8,467 bases of DNA from CAIRYW01 sp964555825 (GTDB taxonomy: Bacteria; Patescibacteriota; Minisyncoccia; Phycocordibacterales; CAIRYW01). The notes under the pieces were generated by a model that saw only the letters and a list, made by a program, of their open reading frames with translations, did no database searches and was not told the origin of the DNA. The DNA is taken from assembly GCA_964555825.1 (NCBI GenBank), contig CAZKTY010000036.1, forward strand, positions 1-8,467. Direction: 5' to 3'. Below, piece by piece: positions 1-6,343 of this stretch (position 1 is its first letter; each line of letters starts with the position of its first letter). The position numbers and the translations under genes were made by a program.

Positions 1-57
1 AAAGCGCTTACATATAAGGATAGCTTAAAATTAAAAAATCGCCAAAATAGAAGGGTT

Positions 58-573
58 TTATTTTTTAATATATTTAAGATAGATCGGTAAAGAGGTCCTA
101 AAACAACCAGTAAATTTAAGATCATCTGGATTTTTTACCATCTCTTTATATATCTCTTGTGGATCTGCCCAGTAAGCATCTTTAAGTTCTTCTTTATTTA
201 TTTCAACTGAATTTGACCTACAAACAAAGACCTCAAAGAAATGAACCCTATGCTCCAATTTTGTCGGGGATATTTCATCTGAAAGTCCTTTCCCGATCAA
301 AGTCAATTTAACTCCACTAATATTCAATTCCTCCATGAGTTCTCTGTAAGCTGCTTGTTCATATGTTTCTCCAGGATCAACATGTCCTGCTGATGAATGA
401 TCCAATCTTTCTGTCTTTCTAACTTGAATAGATATCTCACCTTTATCATTCTCAACATAGATAATAGAGATGCGATGAGAAATAGCTTTTTGATGAGCTT
501 CCTTTCTAGGCATAGTTCCTATGATCTCATCTTTTTCATTTACTACCACAACCTCATTACTTTGTTCATTCAT
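58..573 (-). CDS. Nudix hydrolase, YfcD/IPP-isomerase-like subgroup
   Basis: A 171-aa protein with a Nudix fold, which binds divalent metal and hydrolyses nucleoside diphosphates linked to another moiety; the substrate cannot be read from sequence. The Nudix box (G-x5-E-x7-R-E-U-x-E-E-x-G-U) spans residues 63-85: G63, E69, R77, E78, E81 and E82 are all present, but the usual Gly near its end is Asn84. The N-terminal part (about residues 8-55, with VVNEKDEIIGT) resembles the extension of YfcD and type I isopentenyl-diphosphate isomerases. The catalytic Cys of the isomerases, expected just before the box, is replaced by SSAG (60-63), so I do not call it Idi. The length suits a single-domain YfcD-like protein. 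The ATG at 573 lies directly downstream of an extended -10 element, which supports this start and a leaderless mRNA. It is separated from the upstream ligase gene by a terminator, so it is probably an independent unit not tied to glycan synthesis. No hairpin terminator is visible in 1-57. Confidence 0.9.
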   Translation of the reverse strand: MNEQSNEVVVVNEKDEIIGTMPRKEAHQKAISHRISIIYVENDKGEISIQVRKTERLDHSSAGHVDPGETYEQAAYRELMEELNISGVKLTLIGKGLSDEISPTKLEHRVHFFEVFVCRSNSVEINKEELKDAYWADPQEIYKEMVKNPDDLKFTGCFRTSLPIYLKYIKK

Positions 574-579
574 AGATAA

Positions 580-588
580 ATTATAACA
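580..588 (-). promoter_or_regulatory. Extended -10 promoter of the Nudix gene (leaderless)
   Basis: The minus strand reads TGTTATAAT: an extended -10 TG motif (588-587), one spacer base, and a perfect TATAAT hexamer (585-580). The usual 6-7 nt to the start point puts transcription initiation at about 573, the A of the ATG, so the mRNA would be leaderless. No convincing -35 hexamer is found at 15-19 bp upstream, where the terminator hairpin lies. The hexamer and TG are direct observations; leaderlessness is inferred from spacing. Confidence 0.65.
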
Positions 589-593
589 GACCT

Positions 594-676
594 AAAACAC
601 AAAACCCCGCCGGAGCGGGGTTTTGTGAATGTTTACTTTATCGAAGTTAGCAAATTGATATTGCTACATCTCACCC
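594..676 (-). ncRNA. Candidate structured small RNA (about 80 nt)
   Basis: Between a strong minus-strand promoter (681-708) and the terminator (598-627) lie about 50 nt without a usable reading frame; the only ATG (669-667) is followed at once by TAG. Read 5' to 3' on the minus strand, they can fold as a three-way junction. P1 pairs GTGA-g-ATGT (674-666, bulged G670) with ACATTCAC (632-625). P2 pairs AGCAA (665-661) with TTGCT (653-649) around a 7-nt loop. P3 pairs ACTT (647-644) with AAGT (638-635) around a 5-nt loop. The P2 loop contains TATC (660-657) and the P3 loop GATA (642-639), which are complementary and could kiss. The terminator would form the 3' end. I know no family that matches: the short junctions do not fit the purine riboswitch. 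It could be a free small RNA or, less likely, a leader element acting on the Nudix gene. The stems are short and AU-rich, so chance folding is possible. Confidence 0.42.
598..627 (-). terminator. Rho-independent terminator, perfect 13-bp hairpin
   Basis: CACAAAACCCCGC (598-610) and GCGGGGTTTTGTG (615-627) are exact reverse complements around a 4-nt loop. The stem has a GC-rich core flanked by A and T tracts, the standard intrinsic terminator form. On the minus strand it is followed by a second short T run (GTGTTTT), and it should also work on the plus strand. It would end transcripts of the ligase gene, whose stop codon is about 100 nt upstream, and of the candidate small RNA starting near 676. 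It also insulates the Nudix gene. Confidence 0.9.
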
Positions 677-680
677 GTTT

Positions 681-708
681 ATAATAGCATATCTACCTCA
701 AATGTCAA
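681..708 (-). promoter_or_regulatory. Strong sigma70-type promoter in the ligase-Nudix gap
   Basis: The minus strand shows a perfect -35 TTGACA (708-703), a 16-bp spacer, and -10 TATTAT (686-681; 5 of 6 to consensus) preceded by TG and one base (TGCTATTAT), an extended -10. This is the best consensus promoter in the window. It lies after the ligase stop codon (728) and points toward the terminator. Transcription should start at about 674-676, in the G run of AAACGGG. Its immediate product would be only about 80 nt, which is why a small RNA is proposed. Confidence 0.65.
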
Positions 709-727
709 ATCAAATTATTCCCTACAC

Positions 728-3082
728 TTAATTAGTTTGGACAGGTTTGGTCTGACCAATACTATCAAGAGATCTTTGTGCATTCTGATCCGTTGGATCT
801 TGTGAGATCCTCTGTGAGAGCAAAGTTTTTGCATAATCAGAATTTCCACTATCAGCTAATGCTTGAATAATATTCTGAGAAAGACCATTACCATTAGAAA
901 TAAGGTCACTCATCAAAGGTTCTGCATCTGAGAATCTATTTCCTCTTATAAGGACAAAAGCATATAAGGCTTCGGCATCTGGATAACTATGATCTAGATC
1001 GTAGGCTGTCTTAAAATAATTAATAGCTCCTTGTACATCTTTCTGATTCATAGCAATTTCTCCAAGCTTCATGTATGGAAACTGACGATTAGGTGAAAGT
1101 TGAACAGCTTTGTTAAAGATCACTTTTGCCTGATCAAACATACCAATTCCAGCAAGATATCCACCATAATCAAAGTATGCCGTTTCAAACATTGGATTCT
1201 CTTTTATCTGCTTGTCATATTCAGAGATTATAAGTTCTGCAAGATCTACTTTTGATTGGTAATTGACGTTCTTATCTTGATCGATCGTAGTTACTGTTTG
1301 AATAAGGAATTGTCGAGTCTCGGTCTCACCAAAAGAATTGAAAGCAAGGGCTTTTTTAAAAACATCAACTGTCGGTTCAGCAGCTTTGCAGACATTACTT
1401 ATACTTCCATTTGTATCTATCTTTTGTGAGATGCTTGTACATGAATAAGGTATTCCATTCTGAGGTTGCATTGTAGAAAGAGCAGATATCAATGTCAGAT
1501 TTTGTTCATACGGTTTGTAATTGATCACGATCGCCAAGATAACACCAAGGACAAGACCGAAAGGTGCAGACATCCTTAGGATCTCATTTATTTTATTCTT
1601 ATCTTTCTTATCATTTCCTTCCTCTTCTAAAGTCCCACTACCAGCAATAAATCCAAGAAGTGAGAAGAAGAGAATGTAACTGATAAGGTTATCGAAGACA
1701 AAAAGATTATGAAAGGCATAAGCAGAGATAAGTCCAACAATGAGCGATTTATCTACTTCAGAGAATTTCTTTGACCTTATGACTATCCATAAAGATGAGA
1801 TGAACAAAGAAAGATACGCCAAAAATCCGAGTATTCCTCCAGCGACTGCCCAATCAAGAAATTCATTGTGAGCTCTATCGAACCAAGGTTCCTGGCTCCA
1901 CAGATGAGGATTATAGTACTTACTAAAAACATAAATAAAACCATCCTGTCCCCAACCTAATACAGGTCTTTCCATAACTCCTTTGATCGCAATAGGCCAT
2001 ATCATTTGTCTCGCCTGCCCGCTTGCCTCATTCCATGAGATCGTCGCAAATCTATTAAGGGTTGAATTATTTCTTACAAAACTTGAATCCTTGACTAGGA
2101 AAAAACCTCCGATCAAAACAACAGAACCAACTAAGACAATTATTGATGCTTTTCTCACAACTTTATTCGTCTTCTCTCTGACAAGAATATATATCGCTGT
2201 CACAATAAGTCCTCCAATAAGTCCAAGTGTTGTTCCTCGAGTCTGTGTTTCAAATACCAAATAAGAAAATATTACGAACAAGATCGAATATGTTGTCACG
2301 GAAGAAACTTTTTCTATCTTTTCTTTCTTACTTTTTTCTGCAAAATCAAAATAACGAAGTGTCAGCAAAACTACAGGAATGATCACAGACAAAAATAGAA
2401 GGAACCAACCTCCGGTGGTTGGATGCATTTTATAAGCTGATATTTTGTATATGTAATAGAAGAAGAACATTGCAGAACCAAAAGAGACACTTTCTGCAAT
2501 TCCCTTCAGTTTTTTACCAGAACTTTCAAGCATGAACATAAGAGAAAGGAATGCGTGAAAAGCAAAGAAAATAGCAATATAAGCTGCATTTCCTAAAGTA
2601 CCGTCAATTCTTATACTTCCCTGGTCGATAGGGATCTCATGAGCCATTTGCAGTCCGCAATAAAAGACCATAAAGACAGCAACGGAAAAAGAAACCAGAA
2701 AAAATCTTTTCCAATCCCTTGCTTTTAATACTGAAGAAGAAACAAGAAAGAAGATTGCTAAATGAGCGATCGTCACAAAACCTTCCATTCTCTCAAAATT
2801 ACTCCAAAGAGCCTTAAAAGGAAAAGGAGCCAAAAGATCTGCGATCAAAGCAACAAAGGTCAAAGCACCTACACACCAGATGACTGGATTGTTCTTTGGT
2901 CTATAACTCTTATCAGCAACTGCAAGCCCTAAATAAAGGCCTAAAGCTAGATCGATCGCTAATCTAAAAAGAAAAGCTCTGCCTGTAATGAACGGAAAGA
3001 ACATACTCGAAGGTACAACAAGAGCAAAGAAAGGAATTAGGTATATAAGTCCGATTATGCAGGTTTTGAAGGCTTTCTCCAT
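728..3082 (-). CDS. O-antigen ligase/polymerase family membrane protein with C-terminal TPRs
   Basis: A 784-aa multi-pass inner-membrane protein of the Wzy/WaaL/PglL type (Wzy_C, PF04932), which transfers or polymerises lipid-linked glycans on the outer face of the membrane. Hydrophobic segments run from about residue 8 to 480, with one more at 505-521. The signature lies in the family's usual order: an Arg-Gly pair after a membrane segment (R282-G283), GWGQDGF at 376-382, then RAHNEFLDW at 403-411 with H405 and the G415-G416 pair. H405 and R282 plausibly match the His and Arg needed by WaaL ligases. After the last membrane segment, about 260 residues face the exterior. They include TPR units at about 633-666, 667-700 and 701-734, with a weaker one at 735-765, likely for acceptor or partner binding. 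No Shine-Dalgarno precedes the ATG. It is divergent from gmd. Ligase, Wzy polymerase and protein O-glycosyltransferase cannot be told apart from sequence, so no symbol is given. Confidence 0.88.
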   Translation of the reverse strand: MEKAFKTCIIGLIYLIPFFALVVPSSMFFPFITGRAFLFRLAIDLALGLYLGLAVADKSYRPKNNPVIWCVGALTFVALIADLLAPFPFKALWSNFERMEGFVTIAHLAIFFLVSSSVLKARDWKRFFLVSFSVAVFMVFYCGLQMAHEIPIDQGSIRIDGTLGNAAYIAIFFAFHAFLSLMFMLESSGKKLKGIAESVSFGSAMFFFYYIYKISAYKMHPTTGGWFLLFLSVIIPVVLLTLRYFDFAEKSKKEKIEKVSSVTTYSILFVIFSYLVFETQTRGTTLGLIGGLIVTAIYILVREKTNKVVRKASIIVLVGSVVLIGGFFLVKDSSFVRNNSTLNRFATISWNEASGQARQMIWPIAIKGVMERPVLGWGQDGFIYVFSKYYNPHLWSQEPWFDRAHNEFLDWAVAGGILGFLAYLSLFISSLWIVIRSKKFSEVDKSLIVGLISAYAFHNLFVFDNLISYILFFSLLGFIAGSGTLEEEGNDKKDKNKINEILRMSAPFGLVLGVILAIVINYKPYEQNLTLISALSTMQPQNGIPYSCTSISQKIDTNGSISNVCKAAEPTVDVFKKALAFNSFGETETRQFLIQTVTTIDQDKNVNYQSKVDLAELIISEYDKQIKENPMFETAYFDYGGYLAGIGMFDQAKVIFNKAVQLSPNRQFPYMKLGEIAMNQKDVQGAINYFKTAYDLDHSYPDAEALYAFVLIRGNRFSDAEPLMSDLISNGNGLSQNIIQALADSGNSDYAKTLLSQRISQDPTDQNAQRSLDSIGQTKPVQTN

Positions 3083-3143
3083 TTTAATTTTTAATTAATT
3101 GATAAATATCCAAACCTATTTTATTAAGGCTTTCCGAAATAGA

Positions 3144-3159
3144 TAGTACGAAAATACTA
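3144..3159. repeat. Short dyad in the divergent intergenic region
   Basis: TAGTA (3144-3148) and TACTA (3155-3159) form a perfect 5-bp inverted repeat around a 6-bp spacer, roughly midway between the divergent ligase and gmd starts. It overlaps the candidate minus-strand -10 element, a position where an operator could act. At this length it may be chance in AT-rich DNA. Confidence 0.25.
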
Positions 3160-3162
3160 CCA
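3154..3162 (-). promoter_or_regulatory. Weak candidate extended -10 for the ligase gene
   Basis: The minus strand reads TGGTAGTAT: a TG, one base, and TAGTAT (4 of 6 to TATAAT, keeping the key first, second and last bases). It would start transcription near 3147, giving a leader of about 65 nt. No good -35 accompanies it. It is the best match in the TG-n-TAtaaT form used by three other promoters here, but the assignment is weak. Confidence 0.28.
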
Positions 3163-3185
3163 TATACAGGAAAAAGCTGCAGTTA

Positions 3186-3194
3186 TGATAAAAT
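3186..3194 (+). promoter_or_regulatory. Extended -10 promoter of the gmd operon (leaderless)
   Basis: TGATAAAAT combines the extended -10 TG with TAAAAT (3189-3194, 5 of 6 to consensus). The expected start point is about 3201, the A of the gmd ATG, implying a leaderless transcript. The element and the following AC match the flippase promoter (TG, A or T, TAAAATAC). No -35 hexamer is evident. Confidence 0.6.
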
Positions 3195-3200
3195 ACGAAA

Positions 3201-4238
3201 ATGATAAAAAAAGCTTTAATCACTGGAATTACTGGTCAAGACGGCTCATACCTAGCAGAGCTTTTACTCGAAAAAGGATATGAGGTCCACGGCATAATAA
3301 GGAGATCTTCATCTTTCAATACAGGCAGGATCGATCACTTAGTGAAAGATACCCATCAAAAAGATACCCGCCTTTTTCTGCATCATGGAGATCTAAGTGA
3401 TAGTAGTAATATCTCAAGGCTCATAGAAAAAATATCTCCTGATGAAATATATAACCTAGGAGCACAGAGTCATGTAAGAGTCAGTTTTGATATGCCAGAA
3501 TATACAGCTGATATTGATGGGATCGGAACCCTGAGGATACTTGATGCTATCAAAGACTCAAAAATAAAAACCAGATTCTATCAAGCTTCATCCTCAGAAA
3601 TGTTTGGACTTGTCCAAGAGGTACCTCAAAAAGAAACAACTCCCTTTTACCCACGATCCCCTTATGGATGTGCAAAATTATATGCATACTGGATAACAAA
3701 GAACTACAGGGAAAGCTACGATCTATTTGCTGTGAATGGAATTCTTTTTAATCACGAATCCCCAAGGAGAGGAAAGACCTTTGTCACAAAAAAGATCACA
3801 CTAGGATTTGCAAAGATAAAAGGAGGACTTGAAGAAAAGGTCTACTTAGGAAATCTGGACGCAAAACGAGATTGGGGTTACGCAAAAGATTATGTTGAAG
3901 GAATGTGGAAAATGCTCCAAGTCGAGAAACCCTCTGATTATGTCTTAGCCACAGGAGAGACTCATTCTGTCAGAGAGTTTGTCGAGGAAGCTGGAAATAA
4001 TTTTGGATTTGAGATCATTTGGGAAGGAAAAGGATTAGAAGAAAAAGGCATTGATAAAAAAACAGGAAAAGTAGTTGTGGAAATAGATCCAAAATATTTC
4101 AGACCTGCAGAAGTAGATCTTTTGATCGGAGATCACTCAAAAGCAAAAAAAGAACTTGGATGGGAACCAAAAACATCTTTCAAAGAACTAGTAAAGATAA
4201 TGTGTGATGAAGATCTAAAAGAGGTCACGGGAAAATAA
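3201..4238 (+). CDS. gmd: GDP-mannose 4,6-dehydratase
   Basis: A 345-aa cytosolic short-chain dehydrogenase of the extended SDR family, converting GDP-D-mannose to GDP-4-keto-6-deoxy-D-mannose with bound NADP(H), the first step to GDP-L-fucose and related 6-deoxy sugars. Visible marks are the Rossmann motif GITGQDGSYLAE (9-20), the RRSSSFNTGR nucleotide loop (34-43), GDLSDSSN (63-70), the catalytic Ser and Glu in QASSSEMFG (S132, E133), and the YxxxK pair Y155/K159 in SPYGCAKLYAYW. NHESPRRG (184-191), RDWGYAKDYV and the C-terminal DPKYFRPAEVD block are typical of Gmd. The length is slightly below the approximately 370 of the E. coli enzyme because a loop before the FRPAEV block is shorter. 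It is first in the plus-strand cluster. The fcl ATG follows 4 nt after the stop, so the next step of the pathway is co-transcribed. The start is fixed by the leaderless promoter and by the Rossmann strand beginning at residue 4. Confidence 0.97.
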   Translation: MIKKALITGITGQDGSYLAELLLEKGYEVHGIIRRSSSFNTGRIDHLVKDTHQKDTRLFLHHGDLSDSSNISRLIEKISPDEIYNLGAQSHVRVSFDMPEYTADIDGIGTLRILDAIKDSKIKTRFYQASSSEMFGLVQEVPQKETTPFYPRSPYGCAKLYAYWITKNYRESYDLFAVNGILFNHESPRRGKTFVTKKITLGFAKIKGGLEEKVYLGNLDAKRDWGYAKDYVEGMWKMLQVEKPSDYVLATGETHSVREFVEEAGNNFGFEIIWEGKGLEEKGIDKKTGKVVVEIDPKYFRPAEVDLLIGDHSKAKKELGWEPKTSFKELVKIMCDEDLKEVTGK

Positions 4239-4242
4239 ATTG

Positions 4243-5187
4243 ATGAAAAAAGATCCTATTATTTATGTAGCTGGACACAACGGACTTGTTGGTAGTGCTA
4301 TTGTCCGTGAATTAAATAAGAAAGGTTACAAAAATATCATGACTCGTAACAGAAAAGAATTAGATCTGCTTGATAGTATAGCTGTCAAGAATTTTTTTAA
4401 TAAAGAAAGACCTGAATATGTTTTTTTAGCGGCGGCAAAAGTCGGAGGAATATTGGCCAACAGTAACTCCCCTGCCGAATTCATATATGAAAATCTAACT
4501 ATACAGAACAATATAATTCATAATTCTTATCTATCAGGAGTAAAAAAACTTCTTTTTCTTGGAAGTTCCTGTATCTATCCTAAATTCTCAAAACAACCGA
4601 TCAAAGAGGAATATCTTCTGTCAGGATATCTTGAGGAGACAAATGAAGCTTATGCGATAGCAAAGATAGCTGGAATAAAGATGTGTCAATTCTATAACAA
4701 ACAATATGGAACCAATTTCATTTCGGTCATGCCGACAAATCTTTATGGACAAGGAGATAATTTCGACCTCATAACTAGCCACGTGATCCCTGCAATGATA
4801 AGAAAATTTGATGATGCAAAAAATACCAAAACCAAAGAATTGATCCTCTGGGGATCTGGAAAACCAAAGAGAGAATTTCTGTATGCAGATGACCTAGCAG
4901 AAGCCTGTGTCTTTTTGATGAATAGATATGACGGTAATGAAATAATAAACATAGGAACAGGTAAAGACATAACAATAAGATCCTTAGCAGAGATGATCAA
5001 AAGAATAGTAGGGTTTGAAGGAAAGATAATCTGGGATAGAACAAAACCAGATGGCACCCCCAGAAAACTTTTAGATGTAAAAAAAATAAACAAATTAGGA
5101 TGGGAAGCAAGAACAGATATTGAGAATGGTATAAAAAAGATCTACCTGCAATATAAAAATAATTTCAGAGATAAAAATGAAAGATAA
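4243..5187 (+). CDS. fcl: GDP-L-fucose synthase
   Basis: A 314-aa SDR enzyme (also called wcaG) that epimerises C3 and C5 and then reduces C4 of the Gmd product with NADPH, giving GDP-L-fucose. With the ATG at 4243 as residue 1, the Rossmann motif GHNGLVGS is at 11-18, the catalytic Ser and Cys lie in GSSCIYP (S108/S109, C110), and Y137/K141 form YxxxK in NEAYAIAK. PTNLYGQGDNFD (164-175) and SHVIPA with H180 supply substrate-binding and acid/base residues; these positions are within one residue of the E. coli enzyme. A TTG codon at 4240 would add one residue, but the adjacent ATG is preferred. It lies 4 nt after gmd and overlaps glf by 11 nt, so it is almost certainly in the same operon. A weak GGGA about 10 nt upstream is the only Shine-Dalgarno-like sequence. 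Confidence 0.96.
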   Translation: MKKDPIIYVAGHNGLVGSAIVRELNKKGYKNIMTRNRKELDLLDSIAVKNFFNKERPEYVFLAAAKVGGILANSNSPAEFIYENLTIQNNIIHNSYLSGVKKLLFLGSSCIYPKFSKQPIKEEYLLSGYLEETNEAYAIAKIAGIKMCQFYNKQYGTNFISVMPTNLYGQGDNFDLITSHVIPAMIRKFDDAKNTKTKELILWGSGKPKREFLYADDLAEACVFLMNRYDGNEIINIGTGKDITIRSLAEMIKRIVGFEGKIIWDRTKPDGTPRKLLDVKKINKLGWEARTDIENGIKKIYLQYKNNFRDKNER

Positions 5188-6298
5188 ATACGACATTGTC
5201 ATAATTGGTGCTGGGATCTCAGGATGTACTTTAGCAGAACGTTATTCATCAGGAAAAGGTATCAAGGTGCTACTTATAGATAAAAGGGATCACATAGGTG
5301 GAAACTGTTATGACGAGACGAATAAAGCCGGCATTAGGATCTCAAAATACGGTCCTCATTATTTCAGGACAAATGATGAAAATACTTGGGAATATATAAA
5401 GAAATTCTCTGAATGGATACCTTTTGAGGCAAAATGCCTCAGCTGTGTTGATAGCAAAAAAGTGCCAGTACCAGTAAACATAGATACTATCAATATCCTT
5501 TTTGATCAAAAAATATCTACCGAAGAAGAAATGAAAGAATGGTTATCAAAAGAAACTACTGACATCGAGACACCAAAAAATTCAGAGGAATCTGCACTTA
5601 AGAGAGTTAGGAAAAAATTGTATGAAAAAATGTTCAAGAATTACACAGAGAAACAATGGGACAAACATCCAAAAGAATTAGATCCAAGTGTTATGGATAG
5701 AATACCAATAAGAATGAACCATGACGATAGATATTTCACCGACAAATATCAGATGTACCCTACAAACGGTTACACCAAGATATTTGAGAACATGCTCAAT
5801 CATTCAAATATCACAGTAAGACTTAATACATCGTGGGATGATATAAAAGATTCAACAGAATTTAGAAAATTATTTTTTACAGGAAAGATAGATTCTTATT
5901 TCAATGAAATACTTGGAAGATTAGAATATCGATCCCTTAGATTTGAAGAAGAAACACTAGATCAGGAGTTCTTTCAGGACACCGTCCAAGAAAATTATCC
6001 TGATGTGAATATCCCATTCACGAGAATTGTGGAATACAAATACCAGACAAAACAAAAAAATCCTCAAACAACTATAGTAAAAGAATATCCTACTTGGGAA
6101 GGAGATCCTTACTACCCTGTTCCTTCAGAAAGAAATAAAGAAATATATGATAGATATAAGAAAGAAGCTTTGGCTTTGGAACAAAAGAGTATCTATTTCG
6201 TTGGAAGACTAGCTAATTATAAATATTTCAACATGGACCAAGCTTTCAAAAATGCCTTGGATCTTTTTGATCGGATCGAAGCAAAAAAAGAAAAATAA
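5177..6298 (+). CDS. glf: UDP-galactopyranose mutase
   Basis: A 373-aa FAD enzyme of the cytosol that interconverts UDP-galactopyranose and UDP-galactofuranose, the only known source of Galf donors in bacteria. The FAD dinucleotide motif GAGISG is at 11-16 and the second FAD contact at DKRDHIGGNCYD (35-46). YGPHYFRT (58-65) carries H61, the usual active-site His region. NYTEKQWDKHP (with W161) through RIPIRMNHDDRYF (175-187) is the hallmark central block, followed by LEYRSLRFE (249-257), R283, and YKYFNMDQAF (348-357) with the Tyr and Asp that contact the nucleotide diphosphate. The length is normal for bacterial Glf. Its ATG lies inside the last codons of fcl (11-nt overlap), which suggests translational coupling. 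Galf is absent from animals and is typical of O-antigens, capsules and mycobacterial arabinogalactan, so the product glycan here probably contains Galf. Confidence 0.95.
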   Translation: MKDKYDIVIIGAGISGCTLAERYSSGKGIKVLLIDKRDHIGGNCYDETNKAGIRISKYGPHYFRTNDENTWEYIKKFSEWIPFEAKCLSCVDSKKVPVPVNIDTINILFDQKISTEEEMKEWLSKETTDIETPKNSEESALKRVRKKLYEKMFKNYTEKQWDKHPKELDPSVMDRIPIRMNHDDRYFTDKYQMYPTNGYTKIFENMLNHSNITVRLNTSWDDIKDSTEFRKLFFTGKIDSYFNEILGRLEYRSLRFEEETLDQEFFQDTVQENYPDVNIPFTRIVEYKYQTKQKNPQTTIVKEYPTWEGDPYYPVPSERNKEIYDRYKKEALALEQKSIYFVGRLANYKYFNMDQAFKNALDLFDRIEAKKEK

Positions 6299-6310
6299 TC
6301 AACCTTTTTG

Positions 6311-6319
6311 TGTTAAAAT
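6311..6319 (+). promoter_or_regulatory. Extended -10 promoter before the flippase gene
   Basis: TGTTAAAAT combines TG, one base and TAAAAT (6314-6319), in the 45-bp gap after glf. Transcription would start at about 6326, leaving an 18-nt leader without a Shine-Dalgarno. No -35 hexamer is seen, as is usual for extended -10 promoters. There is no terminator before it, so it probably adds to read-through from the gmd promoter rather than defining a separate operon. Confidence 0.55.
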
Positions 6320-6343
6320 ACACCCTACAAACATCAATTTCAC

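Noticed and set aside
2..9. The palindrome AAGCGCTT near the left edge as a possible site.
   Set aside because: It is a single 8-bp palindrome with no flanking context; chance is sufficient.
1..90. An open plus-strand frame from the left edge to a TAA at 88-90, possibly the tail of a gene converging on the Nudix gene.
   Set aside because: It is only 29 codons with no recognisable sequence, would overlap the Nudix gene by 33 nt, and a frame this long is fairly likely by chance. Otherwise nothing is seen in 1-57.
58..573. Annotation as isopentenyl-diphosphate isomerase.
   Set aside because: The catalytic Cys before the Nudix box is absent (SSAG instead), so only the hydrolase fold is supported.
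594..676. Purine, fluoride or hammerhead-type element in the structured gap.
   Set aside because: Junction lengths and the conserved core bases of these families are missing; only the general three-way shape and possible loop contact are similar.
655..685. Plus-strand TTGATA, 19 bp, TATAAT, an apparent antisense promoter into the 3' end of the ligase gene.
   Set aside because: The -10 is largely the reverse complement of the better minus-strand -10 at the same place, the spacer is long, and no plus-strand gene follows.
4240..4242. TTG as the start codon of fcl.
   Set aside because: An ATG directly follows it, and the family's N-terminus fits the ATG equally well; the TTG would add just one residue.
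4743..5093. A 116-codon minus-strand open frame within fcl, and similar frames inside the ligase and flippase genes.
   Set aside because: They lie opposite genes with intact family motifs and have no promoter, start context or recognisable protein features.
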